Below, piece after piece: positions 1 through 11,459 of a stretch of 64,000 nucleotides of DNA. Below the pieces are notes generated by a model. That model was not told the origin of the DNA. It saw only the letters and a program-made list of their open reading frames with translations, and ran no database searches. The stretch is taken from assembly GCA_949316495.1 (NCBI GenBank), contig OX439007.1:8894049-8958048 (forward strand). The letters are read 5' to 3'. Source of the stretch: Amphiduros pacificus. Lineage: Eukaryota; Annelida; Polychaeta; Phyllodocida; Hesionidae. The stretch's first letter is position 1, and each line of letters starts with the position of its first letter. Position numbers and translations under genes: made by a program.

Positions 1-2100
1 CAATCCTATGGTTGCGCGAATCCTCTTGAAAATATTCAAATCAGATCCTTCTCTGACACCTGTATGTGCCAAAAATGTCAAATGTTTGATAAACATCGGC
101 AATCAATTGATAAACTGAAACAGAGCTCTGTTGTCGTCCACAGGTCAGTTGTCGTCGGCTGTAACATGTATTTTGGCTCTGAAAATGACATATTTCCAAA
201 TGATATAAAAAGATGTTTAAAGTTACATATGCTGATGTACAGTGACCGGCAGCCAAATCCGGACACTTTCATGTTTTTCACTCCCGATTTTCACAAAACC
301 TTTCATAATGGGATAAAAACTGCTCACGTCAATAGAAGATCGTCAGTCTTAAAGGCGTGTAGAGTAAACATGAAACCCGTTCAATATTTACAAAATTAGG
401 AGGATATTCATGCATTCAGCAAACCGGCAAACTTTCCGAGTTCACATTGAGTTATATGGTGATGTTGGTTACGTCACCACTTCTGACGTCATTTGACAGT
501 GACACAAACATTCGTGCCGTGAAAACAAATAAATACTTTTAACGTTTTGAAAGGAATAGGAATTACAAGATGACGTGTGAGGCACAATATTCAGCTCAAT
601 TGCAATTAGTACAGCACAGTTTTACTCGATATTTGACCGAGTTAAAAATGTCCAAGTTTAATCTGCCGGTTTCGGACAGTTGCCGGTCACTGTTCATGTG
701 GACTGATTTGTTTTCAATGTATCCAAGGTGGTCACTGTGCTTTGTTGCCAACAGCATGAACAGGAATTGACATCAGTTCGGCAAAACACCCAGGTGGTGA
801 TTCCTCTGTGAGTTATAATTGAGCAATTTAACATACTGAAATGAATATTTCATCTCAGTTTTTTACGAGTATATACCAGCGATGGAAAACTGGTCGCTCA
901 CGAGTAAACCCATTGGCTTTGGAGTTAGCTATCTCGGCAACAAATAAAGCTAGAACAAAAGTAGCTCGAGAATCTCTAGCAGTGAATTTGCCTTTTGTTT
1001 ATTTTGGGCCCGGCGGCCATTTCACGGCTAGAGAGAGTTCATCAAATTTAATCTGCCCTAGCGCAGCCCACTGAGCTGCGCGTGGTAAACACACACTGCA
1101 GGTGTTGTAATTGTGTACTCACTGATTACATGGCCTGGTTGTTTGCAAAGTATAATCTGTTTTCTTCAATATCCAGTTGTAAAACGATCATTTTATTCTG
1201 TTTTAAGTCAGTTAACACACTTTTAAATGGACAAGAATTTTAGCTTCCTCTGAATTGAAATGGCCGCCAATGTTAAGACTGGTTAAGACCACGTGACTAC
1301 ATTTCACCCTCCACTTTTGTTTGTTGTGGGAAGTGATTTTTCCACTGTCTCAAGAGTGTTTTCATCAGGTGATGTTTCTTGGCATTTTCACTATTACAAA
1401 CATTTGGAGATTTCTTGTGATCAAATTAAAATTTTTGTCCTTAATTTATGAGGAATATACAACTTTAAAACTTGAACTGACCAAGCAGTCATATTCAAAA
1501 ATAGGTAAGGAATATTTATGTTGAGGTGTCAATAAATGTTCCTCCAAGATTATTATGCAAACAGTGAATTTCCATGAAGAAGGCAGGAGAATTTAAAAAC
1601 CATATTTTTTTACTGAAGTACTCCACGACCTAAAAACTGCCCCTGAGCTGCTCAAAAATGTTTAAAATGCAAATAAAATATAGCAGAAAACATCCTTAGG
1701 AAAGGGCTAGTTATTTAGGGAGTGGATGCCATGACTAGAACAAAAGTAAAACATGTTTTGCAATCGTGAGAACAAGGCGAATCCAACGACATGTGGCTTA
1801 AATAGATCCGATGTGCTAATCTACCGCAAATAGCGTCAACACTTCCAACTACTTGTAACTTACTTGAATGAAGTTAGTCTTGGTCTCTTCTGCCTTGGTC
1901 CTGCGCTATATTTACCACTCATTTTAATTAATTGCAATGATATTTTAAAAGAAATAAAATTAGCAAGATAACCAGCATTGATTTGATTTGATTTGAAAAG
2001 TTGGCCGCTCCACTTATGTCTCATGGGCACTCAGAGCCCGGGACTCAGAGATGTGATCAAATTTTAAAAGTTACCCACACAACTTGTGTCTCAGGTGCCC
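1..2100. other. non-coding, no recognised gene
   Basis: I see only short reading frames here, none with a recognisable domain, signal peptide or convincing splice context. A stretch near 100-170 (containing gataaactgaaacagagctc) resembles 51467-51530, next to a MITE, so part of this is dispersed repeat. The rest is AT-rich unique-looking sequence. Confidence 0.5.
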
Positions 2101-2157
2101 TTAATGTTTACACGACAAGGCTATGTGTGAGACCTATGCAGAGTTGTTTTGAACTAT

Positions 2158-2382
2158 GGTTACACACGATTGGGCAGCGGTTTTGCCCGCCGGCGAAAGC
2201 GGCAGTCCGCCAAATCTGCTGGGCTATACCTCTCGGCGGGCCGGTGAACATGGCGGCGGATGGACTCTCCGCTTACACACGATTGGTCCGGCGGAAAGTG
2301 CCACTTTGCACACGATTGTGTATAGGTGGGCGGGTCGGCGGATTTCGCCGCCTTCCACCGGCGGGTTCCAATCGTGTGTACC
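2158..2382. mobile_element. MITE-like element with 13-bp terminal inverted repeats
   Basis: The ends carry the inverted pair tacacacgattgg (about 2161-2173) and ccaatcgtgtgta (about 2367-2379). The same 12-mer core acacacgattgg recurs internally near 2275, and a shorter match (cacacgattg) near 2310, and the interior is GC-rich (cggcgg runs) in AT-rich surroundings. There is no coding capacity. I could not define a target site duplication, so the superfamily is open. A composite palindromic repeat is the alternative. Confidence 0.5.
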
Positions 2383-2539
2383 CTATATAGGGAATTTAAA
2401 CCTACCCATTTATTATATACATGCTCTGATGTGGTGACCACTGCCCTATGATGCTTGAAGTCCTGCCCTAAATAGCCCAACATATGGCTATTCAAGGCTA
2501 AACTATGATAGCTATACGTATGGCTAAATATGTGGTGAG

Positions 2540-3850
2540 GATGTGTTGGAAATCGTGAGAATAAGAGGACGACAGTTATATGTGTATTTTGTAGATTTTA
2601 CTACGTTTTGACCTCGAAAATAACTCTCGCACTCGCGAAGGATATAACAAAGTGTTATAATTTTGAAGATTTCACATCAATAAAAAGAAATTCATAATTG
2701 TTTATTTTTTATTTGTACTATGTTTAGGATCAAAGGGTACGAAATGCCCTCTATGTTCAATGGTGGAGCTACCCCAAGATACCTTGCATGTTTGGATAGT
2801 TTTAGAAGCCAACCCTAAGACAGATTGGAGCCACCCCTTAGAAAGAACCTGTTTAAACCTGTTGAAGCCACCCCTAAGATAAAACACCCATAAGATACCT
2901 TGCATGTGCAAACATGCGCTGAAAGTGTTGAGGCCACCCCTAAGACAGAATCTGTTGAGGCCACCCCTAAGATAGAATCTGTGTGAGGCCACCCCTAAGA
3001 CAGAATCTGTTGAGGCCACCCCTAAGACAGAATCTGTTGAAGCCACCCCTAAGATAGAACCTGTTGAAGCCACCCCTAAGACATAATCTGTTGAGGCCAC
3101 CCCTAAGACAGAATCTGTGTGAGGCCACCCCTAAGACAAAATCTGTTGAGGCCACCCCTAAGACAGAATCTTTTGAAGCCACCCCTGAGATAGAACCTGT
3201 TGAAGCCACCCCTAAGACAGAATCTGTTGAAACCACCCCTAAGACATAATCTGTTGAAGCCATCCCAAAGATAGAATCTGTTGAGGCCACCCCTAAGACA
3301 GAATCTGTTGAAGCCACCCCTAAGATAGAACCTGTTGAAGCTGCCCCTAAGACAACCCGTGAAACCTGTGAACGTTACTCTACCATTGTTTCGACATCTC
3401 AGCCTTTGAGGGGGGTTTCTTTATTCTTTACTTCCCAATTTAATATCAATATCATACAAAAGAAAAGAGGATTAACATTTCTGAAATCATAAGAACAAGA
3501 AAACAATTTTATATGTTTAAGTGTGTTTTTTAAAATTGAATTAGATATGTCTGAAATCAAGAGAACAAGAGGAAGACATTTATATGTGTAGATTTTAGGT
3601 ATAGTTTTGAAGATTTCAAATTAATATCTCGGCTTATGATACACTTACATAAATGATTTATATATGTCTGAAATCGTGGAAACAAAATTGTATTTTGTAG
3701 ACTGCCGTAATTGCGAGCGATATAAGATGTTCATTATAGTTTTAAAGATTTCATTTTAATATCTCGGCTAATAATAAACTTACAGAAATGATTTAAATAT
3801 TAATGACATCGTGAGAACAAGAGGAATACAATATTGTGTATTATAAACGC
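2540..3850. repeat. diverged ~120-bp repeat family, about five units
   Basis: Units share the start gaaatcgtgagaacaagagg and a later motif of the type gaagatttcatattaatatctcgg. Copies begin near 2548, 3483, 3550, 3668 and 3804; weaker relatives lie at about 1764 and 5999. The 27-bp minisatellite interrupts the series after the first unit, so this is an old tandem or dispersed array opened by a later expansion. Confidence 0.5.
2850..3345 (+). repeat. 27-bp minisatellite, about 17-18 copies
   Basis: The unit is close to gttgaggccacccctaagacagaatct. Units are 27 bp, so on the plus strand one frame reads a nine-residue repeat V-E-A-T-P-K-T-E-S. Several units carry small indels that shift this frame, and no flanking gene structure was found. 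It may descend from a coding repeat or be a coincidence of unit length. The open frames it creates on both strands were not taken as genes. Confidence 0.8.
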
Positions 3851-3879
3851 GTGCACGTGCACGTTCCCGTGCGAGCGAT

Positions 3880-4128
3880 CAGCGACGGAGATACCAATGG
3901 TAAATGACTGGGGAAATAGCTGATTGTTGGGTCGATGATATTTGGTGAGAGGACATCGTGGCAACGCCGGTAACTTTTATGTTGCAGCTAAAGGTTCCCG
4001 ATGACCCGTACGACGGCTTAGAATTGCCCAAATGTGGCCGATGATCCCCCGGTGCCCTCACAGCACCCTGGAATGCCGGCAGGGCATCTTTTAATCGGCG
4101 CAAATCAGCGCAAATGTGACTTGGGTAT
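3880..4128 (-). mobile_element. MITE-like fragment related to the element at 51541-52166
   Basis: Read on the minus strand it begins with cccaagtcacatttg and runs through segments shared with the plus strand of 51541-51760, such as gggcaccggg-g-atcatcggccac and catcgggaac. The matching opposite terminus is not visible near 3840-3880, so this is one arm or a truncated copy. Confidence 0.5.
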
Positions 4129-4139
4129 AAGCTGGTGAT

Positions 4140-5030
4140 GATGGGTCTAAAGAGGCAGGCTTTAGTTGTCTACAAGGGCAGGTAGACGAAGAAGGTCTCG
4201 TATTTCTTCCTATAGAAAATATGCAAATCACCCTTAGGCGAGATAATCGGTCTCGTTGCACTCAACATGGGCAGGACATCAGATAGACAGTCGAGAATGT
4301 TGTGCCTTCAAAAATATGGTCAGTTGAACCAGCCTTTTTGCATGCAATCTCCAATACAAGTGTGTCATCAGAGGTACCAAAGGTCTGTCAACTTATAGAC
4401 TTAGGTGTAGAATATATTCACGGTGCTAAACATGAAAGATTTACCTACGTAAGACCCAGAGAAGTCTAGGAATGTGCTCATTTTCATAAAAAAATCTTTT
4501 TACTATTTTTCTCAAAGTTTAACTTGAAGTTAGCGCAGAATAATACTGACAGAAAATAATGCCTCAAACCTTTCTCCCACGTGAATACGACATTTCTAAT
4601 GATGAGTTCTTGACAATGGTAACACTGACCTCAATGTCACCTGATATCAAAGCATTTTCAAGAAGATTGGTCAATTTGTATATATTGTATGTGAATTTAT
4701 TTTGATAAGTATGTCTTAAATATATAAGGTGAAAAGTAAATGTAACTGGCAGATTTTGAAAAAAATGTATCCTATCTCATAATTATCCAAAATTTGTATA
4801 TCTCATCTGAAGATTAATAATATTGTTTTTAGCCAAGTATGTGCAGATTCCTTTTCATGAGCAGGGATCTTTTGTTTAATTTAGACATTTTTACTTCATA
4901 AGACCAGGCAAATACTATTCCTTGTTTCTCATTGATATTTTTGGGGCACGAATGGGTCTAGAGGAATATTATCTTAATTTGAACAAAACATTACTGTCAT
5001 CTGTATTTTGTCCTTTTATTTTTAATGCTG
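4140..5030. other. non-coding, AT-rich
   Basis: No gene, RNA or clear repeat was recognised. Reading frames are short and have no domain signature. Confidence 0.4.
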
Positions 5031-5035
5031 TTTCT

Positions 5036-5110
5036 TTCATGACAATTCAGTGAAGACTGAAATCATGTTGAAAGTGATGTAAAATTCCAAACAAACAAAC
5101 ACAACAACAA
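5036..5110 (+). mobile_element. SINE tail fragment
   Basis: The stretch has the SINE body piece gacaattcagtga joined to the SINE tail (gttgaaagtgatgtaaaa followed by an aaac-rich end). It matches the reverse complement of the fuller copies at 6036-6359 and 48616-48916 with the middle missing. The tRNA head is absent. Confidence 0.55.
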
Positions 5111-5419
5111 ACCACCTTTAGTTAATTGAGCTCACAGATACCAGGGATTATATATTGAATTTACTAATTCTGTCCTGACTCATAGCAATTTTATCCAGAG
5201 AATCAGCCATAGCCTCTCAGTCTATATCTGGTCAATATGGCTGCGATAGAAATAAAACTGGTACAAGTTATATTTACTTTATTGTGGGAAATAATGGTAG
5301 AGTTGAGCAATTTGATAACTTGATGATGCTGTACAACTGTATACAATCTATGTGGATAAATCTGCGATAACAGATAAGAATGAGATGAATATAGCTGGAC
5401 ATGGAATGAATGAAAAAAG

Positions 5420-5800
5420 AAATGAATGTTTTACAGCACTTCAACACTATGGGGTCTTTCAGTGCCTAAAAAAGTAAAAGCAAAACAAATGTCACTTACC
5501 ACACATCAATCAAATGTAATAAATATATATGATTAATTCCAAAGACAAATAAGCCAATGACTTGATTCAACAAGAGTTCTGCCATTGAATCCGATAATAA
5601 ATCCAATTTGGTATAAAAACGATACTAGCACAAAAGTATCTACAGTGCCAAGTATGTAAATCTTGCACATTAAAATATTGAGTTCTTGTAATATCCAAAT
5701 CGGTACATTCAATCAAAGCGTGTTTAACATCCAAAGACCTTTGGCAGCCAATACACTTAGCTATTGTTTTCATTTGCTGATAATAGACTGCCACATATGT
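5420..5800 (-). mobile_element. LINE 3' end fragment, I-clade-like C-terminus
   Basis: The minus-strand frame from 5794 to 5567 shows a Cys-x2-Cys-x7-His-x4-Cys arrangement (C-I-G-C, then K-H-A-L-I-E-C), the zinc-binding C-terminus typical of I-group LINE proteins. Downstream on that strand a 3'UTR-like stretch follows (gcactgaaagacccc near 5450-5465). No RT or endonuclease part remains next to it. It is a 5'-truncated relic. Confidence 0.5.
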
Positions 5801-6035
5801 TTTAAATATTCATGAAATCGTATTGAAACACTTGTTGGTACAGCTTTTGTTTTGTGATGTACTGCAAGATTAAGAAATTAAAAATTCAGAGAGTTATAAA
5901 CTAATTGTTGTTTACAAATAATAAGTTATATCACATTGTTAGAAAATTAAACAATGTCAAATGTGTCACTGTGAACTAAGGGCATGAACGTGTGACATGA
6001 TATTGTGAAAATAAGAGGAAGACAGTTGCATGCAT

Positions 6036-6359
6036 TTGTTTGTTTGGGGTTTTACATCACCTTCAACATTATCTCAGTCATTTCATGATGAGACCTACTT
6101 GTAGCAGATATAGAGCTGCCTCACTGAATTGTCATGTCGCAGGTCCTTGACATGACAACCCACCCGGTCACAGATTGATAAGGACAATGGGTTAACGGTT
6201 AACTTAACCCTTTGGCACAGGCCTCAGCTCCTATGTGAAATTGTATCATGAATTCAACCTCGGTATGGCCGGGGATTGAAACCACGACCTTTGGATCACC
6301 ACAGATGAACTGGAGCTAATAAGCTGGTGCTCAAACCAACTGCGCCACGGCCCGTGGCC
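6036..6359 (-). mobile_element. tRNA-derived SINE
   Basis: On the minus strand it starts with a tRNA-like head, ggccacgggccgtggcgcag, containing an A box (TGGCGCAGTTGG) and a B box resembling GGTTTCAATCC, and ends in an aaac-rich tail. It has the same body as the copies at 48616, 50436 and 61261. The B box is altered here and there is a small internal duplication (gggttaacggttaac). No clear target duplication was found. Confidence 0.8.
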
Positions 6360-6868
6360 TTGTAAATGTTTATGTAAAACTACTAGAAATAGCTTATGGG
6401 CATACTGGCTTATATATTTACTTATTAATAAATGCATATCCAAATGCTCTCACTTCAACCAAACCAATTACACCGAGCACCTCATATTCAGATATGTGCA
6501 TTAGTGGTAAATGTCTAGTGTTTGCTAATCATTGGTTACATGTTAGTGGATCATCATTCAACTACCACAAAATGTATTGTCTTCCATATCACCATTACTT
6601 TATTGTTTATGTATGATACTTTACAAAAATAAAACTAAAAGGTCAGCAAATTTAAAGAGAATTCTATAACATGATCAGGTGTAATTTAACGATTCTTTGT
6701 TGGATAATATTTATACTGTCTGTGTGGACTTATAGGAATCATTGTATTTACAGACGTTATCACTTTTCTCATTTCTTGTAAATACTTTATGTATTAAATA
6801 GACCACTTTGTGTTTTATGTAGTAATACAAAGATATGAATATATATTTTACAGGTTTACCTATATGGT
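6360..6868. other. non-coding
   Basis: AT-rich sequence without recognisable genes or repeats. Confidence 0.4.
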
Positions 6869-7147
6869 TTAGGATGTGTGACCCTGGGCCCTGTGCTGAG
6901 ATGGAGGATGAGACAGGAACAAAATCTGATGGGAAACATGTTGTCTGATGTCTTGGTGCATGCCTTCTGCCCCTCGCAGGTTGGTTAATGCAGGGTAGTA
7001 ATTTTTTTTCTCACCTGAGGGAGCTGCAACTGCATTACACTGTGCATGTGACTTGCAACCACGTGACCTGCTGCAATTTGCCGCCAAAACAGTTGCAAGA
7101 AGGAGTTGAAATGTGAGTAATAAAAAAAAATGCGCAGTTGGCTCCAT
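6869..7147 (-). CDS. unrecognised 92-aa reading frame with a signal-peptide-like start
   Basis: The first ~22 residues are hydrophobic (M-E-P-T-A-H-F-F-L-L-L-T-F and on) and end in a plausible signal cleavage site before a short Cys-containing stretch. The remainder has no recognised domain and ends in a His/Gln-rich tail. There is no evidence of neighbouring exons. The hydrophobic start could come from a T-rich strand by chance, so this may not be a gene. Confidence 0.15.
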   Translation of the reverse strand: MEPTAHFFLLLTFQLLLATVLAANCSRSRGCKSHAQCNAVAAPSGEKKNYYPALTNLRGAEGMHQDIRQHVSHQILFLSHPPSQHRAQGHTS

Positions 7148-7230
7148 CTATTGGACAAATGTGGCATAACTGGTAAAATGTGATCGAGTAATGAAGGTAA
7201 ACACAGATTGCCGTGGCACACAAAGAACAC

Positions 7231-8935
7231 ATGACGAATTACCTTGATGAGGTTGGGACCTGTTTAGGCTTGACACAGGTCTTAATTAACCGCACTTACT
7301 CAGTTGATATTTCCTTATGGGTCTCAACAATAGGGAAATAATAGAATGTCATGGAGCTCAGATCCACACCTTCCATCATATCCAGGGGTCCCATAGAGTA
7401 AATTATTTAGATATCAAAAACTTGTTTTGGGTTGTAGATACAGGACATATACAACATCATAAAAATAGCCTGCATAGATATTTAAAAATATAAAATAATC
7501 TGTGCAATGGCTTGTCTTGACCTAAATAGTCCATTTTTTCAATTGCCTGACCTTTAAATGACCTTGAAATAAATTTTTGACCTCAGTGTGACCTTTTATG
7601 ATGAATATATCAACAATGAAGCTTCTTTAACATACATATAAAATATTATTGTTAAATATACATAAACAAGGCAGATATAGGAATGAACATATTATTACAT
7701 AATCATAGTTATATCATTAAAACCAGATCATCTAAATAGCCAGAAATAGTGCCATTAAGTGACCTGCGCTGCTGTGCCCTCATACAGGAAAACAAACAGC
7801 TGTATGGACTCAGGGGTAGTCACATCAGAGAGAAACTACCCTAAATCAGGTCATGACTAGACAGTACTCGCTTGTAAAGAGGAGAGTTAAACTTCCTGTC
7901 AGCTTTTCAACGGTCATCGTTAAATAAAGGCAAACCATATGAACTAGATTATTCATTCAAAAAGTGTGACAGAGAATAAAACTGTATCTAATTCGGAGAC
8001 AGCCATTTATTTGGCATTGCATAAACATGACCAAATAAGGTCATGCATACCTCATATGTGGCACAGTATGGTCGTGCATTGGTTTTTAAATGATTTCCAT
8101 TAATTCTGTTACTACAATATATTAGGGTAAATGGAATGGGTTTTGACATTATCCTCTGGGGTAATATTCTCTTCTTAGATCAGTAATATAATCTCTTTTG
8201 TTTTGAAACTTATACAATTAGATATTGAGAAAGTGGTGTCTTAAGTAGCTGCTAAGTTGGCAATTAATGCCAGCCGAACACTACTCCGTCCTTAAAAATG
8301 ATTAAATAAGCCTATTTTTGTTAATTGCCTAGTTTGGTTGATCAAGCTGGAGTTAAAGGTTGAACAAGCAGCATTTTTACCCCTGTTCAGAGAGTTTTAT
8401 TACTAGAAGTACATGGGATACTCCTGGCTATATAAGAAGGTGTTCAGCACAGTTTCTCTGCCAAAGAGTTTTGGTTCCTGTCACCACACTGACACTCACC
8501 GTTCCTTCACCGGCACTCCCTCACATGCCTTCTACACCAGCACTTTCATGAAAAAGTCATTTACCATGTCTAGGTTTACTTAGTCATCTACCCACGCTCA
8601 GGGTAACATCTAATGATGCTTCAGCCCCAGGGCCCATATCCAGGACAAGAAAACCAAGTGTGTAGAACTTTTGTCATGTATGGAACTTTGTATGTATGCT
8701 AGGGTCCTGGGCTCCTAGTTAAAAGGCTCCCACCTACCAGTGCTCAAGTCCACGACCAGGACAGGCCTTCTCAGTGTTAGGAACATTTTATTTATGTGTG
8801 TGGAACTGTTGTATGTATGTGGAACATTATATGTATGTGAACCTGGGTCCAGGGTAAAAATCTGTAATACCAGCATACAACCAATGAAGATTGTCCTTTA
8901 TGTGACCTCAGTACAGCTGTATGTGTATAATTCAT
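7231..8935. other. non-coding; imperfect repeats near 8630-8900
   Basis: No gene was recognised. From about 8630 to 8900 there are repeated motifs such as tgtatgtatg, ggaac and gggtcc-, suggesting a diverged tandem duplication just upstream of the DIRS-like element, possibly part of its terminal region. Confidence 0.35.
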
Positions 8936-8952
8936 GTGTGTGAAATTCTTGT

Positions 8953-10712
8953 TTGTGGAACAAGATGCCTTCCAAAAAGAACAAACAAAAGAAATACCAG
9001 GACTGTGGCCGGCCTGTCCTGGGCCACGAGGGGCTATGTGCAATAACCAAATGCACCAATACACCACTAATTCCACCATCCAGAGGTCAGTCAGGTAACC
9101 AGCACAGCATTGTGAGGGATTTGCACAGCACAACTAATCCTGTTGATATGCCATGTGTCACCTATCCACCTAGTACATCACATAATAACCAGGAACAAAA
9201 TAGTGTGGCCAGTGATAGCCTCGGTCACCCATCAGGGCCTCATCCTTCACCAATCAGGGAAATATCAGCTGACAATGCAAATCTCACCATGGTCAGTCAT
9301 CGCCTGACTCACATAGGGCCTACCGTGGCTTCCAACCATTTCCTATCTGAAAGTGTGGCCAGCCAGGCTACAATGGATTGCGACAGTGAGTACAAGAGCC
9401 ATGTACTCAGGGAGTCTAGCCTCGGTCATCTATGAAGTGAGCAAGCTTTCTCAGACAGTAAACTCTCTACAGCTACGGTTGAAAGCAGTGGTGACACCCC
9501 CTCCACCTGTCATATCTGTCACTCCTCAGAGTCAGCCTGTACTTCAGCCATTACTTCTGCCAGTACTACAGCCAGTCCACCAGCCATTACTATTGCCAGT
9601 AGTTGACTGATCTTTGTGACAAGATCACCTCCCACTCTACATGGATCCATTGGGGTGAAGCCCCTGCCTCACCTGGGTGGCCTCATGCCAGGCATGAGAC
9701 CCATTGACACCATTACTGACTTCCAGTCACTTTGTTGGGTTGCCAGTAATTCAGAAAAATCACTCAAATCAGAAGTAGCTGGTGAGTATGTACAGCTTGA
9801 CGATTTTTTTGTGGAATTTTCATATTACCTCTGATCACGTAGGAGACATTCAATCATTTCTTGATACAACAGGAATCATTGCTTATTGCCAGAGGTGCCA
9901 GAAGCAACGGATTAGTGACATTAAGTCTTGGTTGGAAGCATGGAACATGTATTAGGCCACCCCCATAAATTCTCATGGTATTCAGCTCTGCACCACCATG
10001 CTAGCATATAGAGCCAGAATTTTAGAGCTTGATAAGAAGTATCAGTGGAGTGATGTTGCCATACTGGACATGAGGCAAAGGGCCAGTTTGTCACAAAGAT
10101 CAGTTGATTATTCTGATATTTCATCTGAACTCATTTCTGCCGAGTTGGATTCTACTGTTATCAGGGTCAATGTGCCATGCTGTGTCAGGTGCCGCATGTT
10201 TGACCACCCAGTAAGTTACTGCCCATTTCCCAGACAGACGTCGGCGTCGCCACAGACATTGGTGTCATTCAAGGTATCCAGGAACAGGCAGAGTCAAGAC
10301 ATCTGCATTCAACATGCTTCACACATCGACATATTTATTCACAAACACTTAGCCACTGGTAGGGTAGAAGGCCTCTGTTCTAGGGTCGACCTCCCCAGTG
10401 ATTTCCGTTCCTCACCTCTGGGAGCTTTCACAAAGAAATCATCTGAAAAAGTAAGGATAATACATGATCTCAGCTGGCCACATACAGCCTCAGTCAATGA
10501 TGGTATCGACCCTAATTCTTTTTCTCTCCACTACACCTCAGCTCAATGGATGCAGCGGTGGAACTCATTCAGAAATATAAGGACCCATATCTGTGTAAGG
10601 TTGATATCTCTTCAGCATTCCAGGCTATAGGTGTACATGAAGAGGACAGGAATCTCCTGGGATTCTCCTGACCAGACAGAAAATCTAAATCCCAGTGTAT
10701 TACTGTATGGCA
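8953..10712 (+). mobile_element. DIRS-like (tyrosine recombinase) retroelement, left part, fossil
   Basis: Plus-strand frames show a gag-like start (short Lys-rich leader, then a C-G-R-P-V-L-G-H-E-G-L-C motif seen in DIRS gag proteins), a C-x2-C-x4-H-x4-C zinc knuckle near 10175-10220, and the beginning of a DIRS-type reverse transcriptase (V-R-I-I-H-D-L-S, then S-V-N-D-G-I, near 10455-10510). The copy is broken in many places and old. The giant LTR element lies directly at its right edge, within the RT region, and the RT continues after 38058. No recombinase part is seen. Confidence 0.7.
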
Positions 10713-10716
10713 GTAT
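10713..10716. repeat. target site duplication GTAT (left)
   Basis: GTAT lies immediately before the left LTR and is repeated at 38058-38061 immediately after the right LTR. A 4-bp duplication fits a Gypsy-type integrase and shows that the whole 27.3 kb went in as one unit. Confidence 0.85.
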
Positions 10717-11445
10717 TGTTACCCACTACTGGAGAGTATCCGTCGTTGGGGGACGTGGACGGGGGATCAATACTCTACCAAATAGATAGATACTCTTATC
10801 TGTCCTACTCTATTGTACTGTACTGTACTTGTTAACCATAGCTCGCTTACTCGCTGGCTGTGAGTTCGGGCACGGATCCTAGCTACCATATCATACCCTC
10901 ATAAGAATGACGGGAAGTAAGGACTGCAGACACAGGATATACACAGTGTAATAGTTACCTTTATTCAGTGCTGTGATCCCTGCTTGTCTGGCTAGGCCGG
11001 CATGGCAATGAGCGAGGCATATAAACTACCAACTTTGCATGATACTTATGAAACCCTGACTATGTGCTAAACACCCGAGTCTATGTAGTCATGATACTGA
11101 GAGTCATGGATCTTCAGTGGCAAGTGGTCGTTGATCTCCTTCTTGGCTCCTAGACTGGGGTCTCTCTGTGCTCTGCGTGACTACCAACAACGACCCGGAC
11201 TCGCGGTTGCGCATCTCTTTTAAGGGGCTACTCCGCATCATCTGTGTATGGTTGCCTACGTGGCTTCCTCACGCGTCATCAAATGGACTCGTCCTGCCTG
11301 CGTATCCAACTTCGGCTCGTCCGTCCTACACGTGACTTTCACGGAGTGGTGGTTATGGTGACTCATCAACCATCAGTATCATGTTATTGTCTATGAATGT
11401 CTATATATTTCCAAGAGTCTCTGGGTGTGTATTCTATATCCTACA
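10717..11445 (-). repeat. left LTR (3' LTR in element sense), 729 bp
   Basis: This is nearly identical to 37329-38057. On the minus strand a poly(A) signal AATAAA lies at 10960-10965, dividing U3-R from U5. The plus strand carries TATAAA at 11020-11025, whose reverse is TTTATA, so a core promoter is conceivable in both directions. Ends are tgttaccc and cctaca, as expected for TG...CA LTRs. Confidence 0.92.
11020..11025 (+). promoter_or_regulatory. TATA box-like motif on the antisense strand of the LTR
   Basis: TATAAA reads on the plus strand, about 420 bp before the LTR edge. Transcription from it would run rightward into the ~10-kb non-coding part of the element, antisense to gag-pol-env. 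The minus strand of the same site reads TTTATATG, a weaker TATA form that may serve sense transcription from the other LTR copy. Confidence 0.35.
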
Positions 11446-11459
11446 CTCGGCCCTCCTTC
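11446..11459 (-). promoter_or_regulatory. polypurine tract-like site
   Basis: On the minus strand gaaggagggccgag directly precedes the LTR start tgtagg. Its place and mostly purine content fit the primer site for plus-strand DNA synthesis, though the two C residues make it imperfect. Confidence 0.45.

Noticed and set aside
64-399. 111-aa plus-strand frame near the window start
   Set aside because: No recognisable domain, no splice context, and overlapping frames on the other strand of similar length.
2702-3317. Minus-strand frames with repeated G-V-A-S-T-D-S-V-L
   Set aside because: Reverse reading of the 27-bp minisatellite; frames break at unit indels.
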